A stretch of 7,301 bases of DNA from contig JACQGV010000016.1 in NCBI GenBank assembly GCA_016199375.1, positions 1 to 7,301 of the forward strand. The letters run 5' to 3'. Made by a program: the position numbers and the translations under genes. Positions within the stretch are counted from its first letter, which is position 1; every line of letters starts with the position of its first letter. Below, piece by piece: positions 5,594 to 7,301 of this stretch. The stretch is from Chloroflexota bacterium (GTDB lineage Bacteria > Chloroflexota > Dehalococcoidia > SHYM01). Under the pieces are notes generated by a model, which was not told the origin of the DNA, did no database searches, and saw only the letters and a list, made by a program, of their open reading frames with translations.

Positions 5594-6936
5594 GCACCTC
5601 CTTGTTGTGGCCTGCTAACGAATAATCTCAGCCCCTCCACCCTGGTCACCACCACCTCCTCGCCGGGCTGGATGGGGCCCGACTCCGATTGGGCCGTCCA
5701 GCGCTCGCCCTCCAGGAAGACAAAGCCCTCCGGCGCCAGGGCTGTGCGGGCCACGGCCCGCATCCCCACCATGCCTTCCTGACCGATGGCGACCCCCAGC
5801 CGCCGCGCCTCTATTACCTTGCGCACCACCACCAGCAGCAGGATCGCCACGCCCCCTACAACACCCCCCAGCAGCCGGCGGTCCACGATGAAGAGGGGCG
5901 AGCTGCTGCTGAACAAGACAATGCCTCCTAGCGCCAGGGAAACCACCCCTCCGATCCCCAGAAGCCCGTGGCTAGCGACGAAGAACTCGGCGACGAACAG
6001 GGCAAAGGCGACGCCCATGAGGGCCAGCCCGGCGTAGTTCACCGGCAGGGTCCCCAGGGAAAACAGCGCCAGGACGAGGGCGATCCCACCCACGACCCCA
6101 GGGAAGATGGCGCCCGGGTTCAGCAGCTCCACCGCCAGGCCAGTGAGGGCCAGGCCGAACAGGATGAAGGCGATGTTGGGATCGGCGATGGCGAAGAGGA
6201 AGCGCTCGAAGAAACTCATCCCCACATGGACAACCCGCGCGTCCCGCGTCGCCAGGCTGGCGCTACCGGCGAGAAGCGGCACCGTCCGGCCGTCCAGTTG
6301 CGCCAGCAAGTCGCCCAGGTCCCGCGCCACCAGCTCCACCACCCGCTGCCCCTTCGCCTCCTCGGCCCCGGAGGAGATGGACTGGCGCACCGCCTTTTCC
6401 GCCCACTCCACGTTGCGGCCCTTCGCCCGGGCCAGCTCGGTGATGTAGGCCACGGCGTCGTTCTCCACCTTCTCTTCCATGGTCCTGGGAAGCTGCTGCG
6501 CCTCGCCCTGCTGGCCTAGGGCAACGGGGTGGGCTGCGCCGATGGCGGTACCGGGCGCCATAGCCGCCACATGGGAGCCCATGGCGATGAAGGCCCCGGC
6601 GCTGGCCGCCCGCGCCCCCGCCGGCGCCACGAAGACGATGACCGGCAGGCGGGCGCTCAGCATCCGCTGCACGATCTCCCGCATGGAGGTGTCCAGCCCG
6701 CCAGGCGTATCGAGCTGGATGACCACCGCCTGGGCCCCGCGCCGCTCCGCCCCCGCGATCCCGCGCTCGATGTAGTTGGCCAGCACCGGGTTGACCGTGC
6801 CCTTGGCGGTCAGGACATGGACCGGGCCGGGGCCGCCCCCTTGAGCGTGGGACAGGGAGACGGCCAGCCAGCTCCAGCCCAGCAGGGCTAGGAGCAGGGC
6901 GCGCCCGATGACCTTTGCGCTGAAGACCGTCGGCAT
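5590..6936 (-). CDS. nfeD: NfeD family membrane-bound ClpP-class serine protease (long form)
   Basis: A 448-residue long-form NfeD protein. Residues 1-31 form a signal peptide (hydrophobic [14 protein letters not shown], likely cut near SHA-Q). Residues 38-230 are a ClpP-like protease domain: QLDTPGGL (74-81), then [22 protein letters not shown] (108-129) with S112 as the predicted nucleophile and K156 in MEEKVEND as the predicted lysine of a Ser-Lys dyad, as in the characterised Pyrococcus homologue. Several membrane helices follow (about 246-272, 275-295, 299-320, 324-345, 355-373). The C-terminal OB-fold (about 385-440) includes [24 protein letters not shown] and [17 protein letters not shown]. 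The protease domain should face outside the cytoplasm and cleave membrane proteins, including the slipin encoded next. The start has a weak AGGCG (6941-6945) four bases upstream. The gene overlaps the slipin gene by four bases. Confidence 0.95.
   Translation of the reverse strand: MPTVFSAKVIGRALLLALLGWSWLAVSLSHAQGGGPGPVHVLTAKGTVNPVLANYIERGIAGAERRGAQAVVIQLDTPGGLDTSMREIVQRMLSARLPVIVFVAPAGARAASAGAFIAMGSHVAAMAPGTAIGAAHPVALGQQGEAQQLPRTMEEKVENDAVAYITELARAKGRNVEWAEKAVRQSISSGAEEAKGQRVVELVARDLGDLLAQLDGRTVPLLAGSASLATRDARVVHVGMSFFERFLFAIADPNIAFILFGLALTGLAVELLNPGAIFPGVVGGIALVLALFSLGTLPVNYAGLALMGVAFALFVAEFFVASHGLLGIGGVVSLALGGIVLFSSSSPLFIVDRRLLGGVVGGVAILLLVVVRKVIEARRLGVAIGQEGMVGMRAVARTALAPEGFVFLEGERWTAQSESGPIQPGEEVVVTRVEGLRLFVSRPQQGGA
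5595..5602 (-). promoter_or_regulatory. Strong Shine-Dalgarno for the slipin gene, inside the end of nfeD
   Basis: AGGAGGTG on the minus strand lies within the last codons of nfeD. It ends close to ATG 5593, leaving three bases after GGAGG, and six bases before ATG 5590. With the ATGA stop-start overlap it indicates independently strong and coupled translation of slipin, consistent with slipin being needed in excess over the protease. Confidence 0.75.
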
Positions 6937-6945
6937 CGCACGCCT

Positions 6946-6951
6946 ATTCTA
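6946..6951 (-). promoter_or_regulatory. Candidate -10 box for nfeD, very close to the start codon
   Basis: TAGAAT on the minus strand matches TATAAT at 5 of 6 positions and is preceded by TG. No convincing -35 is seen (CTGGCG at 17-base spacing). If used, transcription would start about three bases before ATG 6936, giving a nearly leaderless message, in keeping with the poor Shine-Dalgarno. The box could be fortuitous. Confidence 0.3.
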
Positions 6952-7024
6952 CAGGAATATCCCCCCCGCGCCAGCGAAGCCAGGGGCTGATGTTGCGGGG
7001 ATCCTCCGGAACAGCGCGGAACCC

Positions 7025-7033
7025 TGCTATAAT
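7025..7033 (+). promoter_or_regulatory. Extended -10 promoter for the LiaF-like gene
   Basis: TGCTATAAT contains a perfect TATAAT (7028-7033) with the TGn extension. No good -35 box lies at 17 bases (TCCGGA), as is common for extended -10 promoters. Transcription would begin near 7040, leaving a leader of about 29 bases before ATG 7069. Confidence 0.6.
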
Positions 7034-7057
7034 GCCAGCCACGCCCCATCCGTGCAT

Positions 7058-7063
7058 AGGAGG
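7058..7063 (+). promoter_or_regulatory. Shine-Dalgarno for the LiaF-like gene
   Basis: AGGAGG lies five bases before ATG 7069, the strongest plus-strand ribosome site in the window. It fixes the start of the truncated gene at the window edge. Confidence 0.8.
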
Positions 7064-7068
7064 CGGGG

Positions 7069-7301
7069 ATGTTCATCATAGCGGTGTTCGGCGGGCAAAA
7101 GACCGGGAAGGGCCCCTGGCGGCCCGAAAGCAAGGTCAGGACCCTCGCCCTGTTTGGGGGCATAGATATGGACTTCCGCGAGGCCCAGCTGCCCGAGGGA
7201 GGCACCCGCATCACCTCCTGGACGCTGTTCGGCGGGACTCGCGTCGTTGCGCCCAAGGGGATGCCGGTGAGCGTCAGCGGGCTCTCCCTCCTCGGTGGCA
7301 C
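7069..7301 (+). CDS. LiaF-like (cell-wall-active antibiotic response type) protein, 3' end outside window
   Basis: The first 77 codons of a gene that runs off the window. The translation begins MFIIAVFGGQKTGKGPW and continues with LFGGIDMDFREAQLPEGG and SWTLFGGTRVVAPKGMPVSVSG. Recurring FGG/LGG turns (residues 7-9, 29-31, 54-56, 75-77) with intervening VxxP and DxREAxLP strands match the C-terminal beta-helical domain of LiaF and of DUF1707-linked proteins. Family members act in envelope stress sensing with LiaRS-type systems or are uncharacterised. The usual N-terminal DUF1707 or membrane helices of LiaF are missing: the domain starts immediately after the start codon, so this appears to be a stand-alone soluble version, unless a membrane part follows beyond the window. 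It diverges from nfeD. Extended -10 promoter and AGGAGG support expression from ATG 7069. Confidence 0.75.
   Translation, partial: MFIIAVFGGQKTGKGPWRPESKVRTLALFGGIDMDFREAQLPEGGTRITSWTLFGGTRVVAPKGMPVSVSGLSLLGG

Noticed and set aside
5968..6519. Plus-strand open frame of 183 codons opposite nfeD
   Set aside because: Antisense shadow of the NfeD protease and membrane domains; low-complexity composition rich in Gln, Gly and His.
6993..7033. TTGCGG at 6993-6998 as -35 for the LiaF-like promoter
   Set aside because: Spacing to TATAAT is 29 bases, far outside the 16-18 range; the extended -10 explains the promoter better.
6888..7301. Minus-strand open frame at the window end
   Set aside because: It crosses the divergent promoter region and the LiaF-like gene. 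The plus-strand reading has a promoter, a ribosome site and a recognisable repeat pattern; this one has none.

Overview
The window is compact, GC-rich (visibly well over 60%) bacterial chromosome with short intergenic gaps and no mobile-element, phage, CRISPR, rRNA or tRNA signal. Base composition, heavy G/C use at third codon positions, GTG starts and gene content would suit an uncultured Chloroflexota (Dehalococcoidia-like) genome. That placement is inference from general resemblance only; no marker gene here settles it.

Left block (1-2481, plus strand) is an apparent translation/cofactor operon. It holds the 3' half of ribF (riboflavin kinase/FMN adenylyltransferase), then tyrS (tyrosyl-tRNA synthetase with a C-terminal S4 domain). 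Directly behind tyrS, with no spacing, sits a small unusual protein: a proline-rich N-terminus, a CxxC-x10-CxxC zinc knuckle, and a C-terminal domain that closely resembles the S4 domain ending TyrS. This looks like a tandem duplication of an RNA-binding domain recruited to a new zinc-containing protein, and it is the most original item in the window.

Middle block (2482-4236, plus strand) starts after a 117-base gap with a candidate promoter and a strong Shine-Dalgarno. It encodes a class V PLP aminotransferase (alanine/serine-glyoxylate or serine-pyruvate type), followed after 9 bases by a three-helix membrane protein of unknown role. The block ends in a perfect 15-bp hairpin (4253-4287) lying between convergent genes and probably serving both strands.

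Right block (4322-6936, minus strand) is a membrane quality-control operon. nfeD (signal peptide, ClpP-like serine protease domain, membrane helices, OB-fold) overlaps the start of a slipin/SPFH gene by ATGA. In known pairs the NfeD protease and its stomatin partner work together at the membrane. A short conserved-looking hypothetical gene follows. Diverging from nfeD across a 132-base intergenic region is the beginning of a LiaF-like protein (7069 to the window end) with a textbook extended -10 promoter. Its proximity to the NfeD-slipin pair hints at a shared envelope-stress theme, but this is inference.
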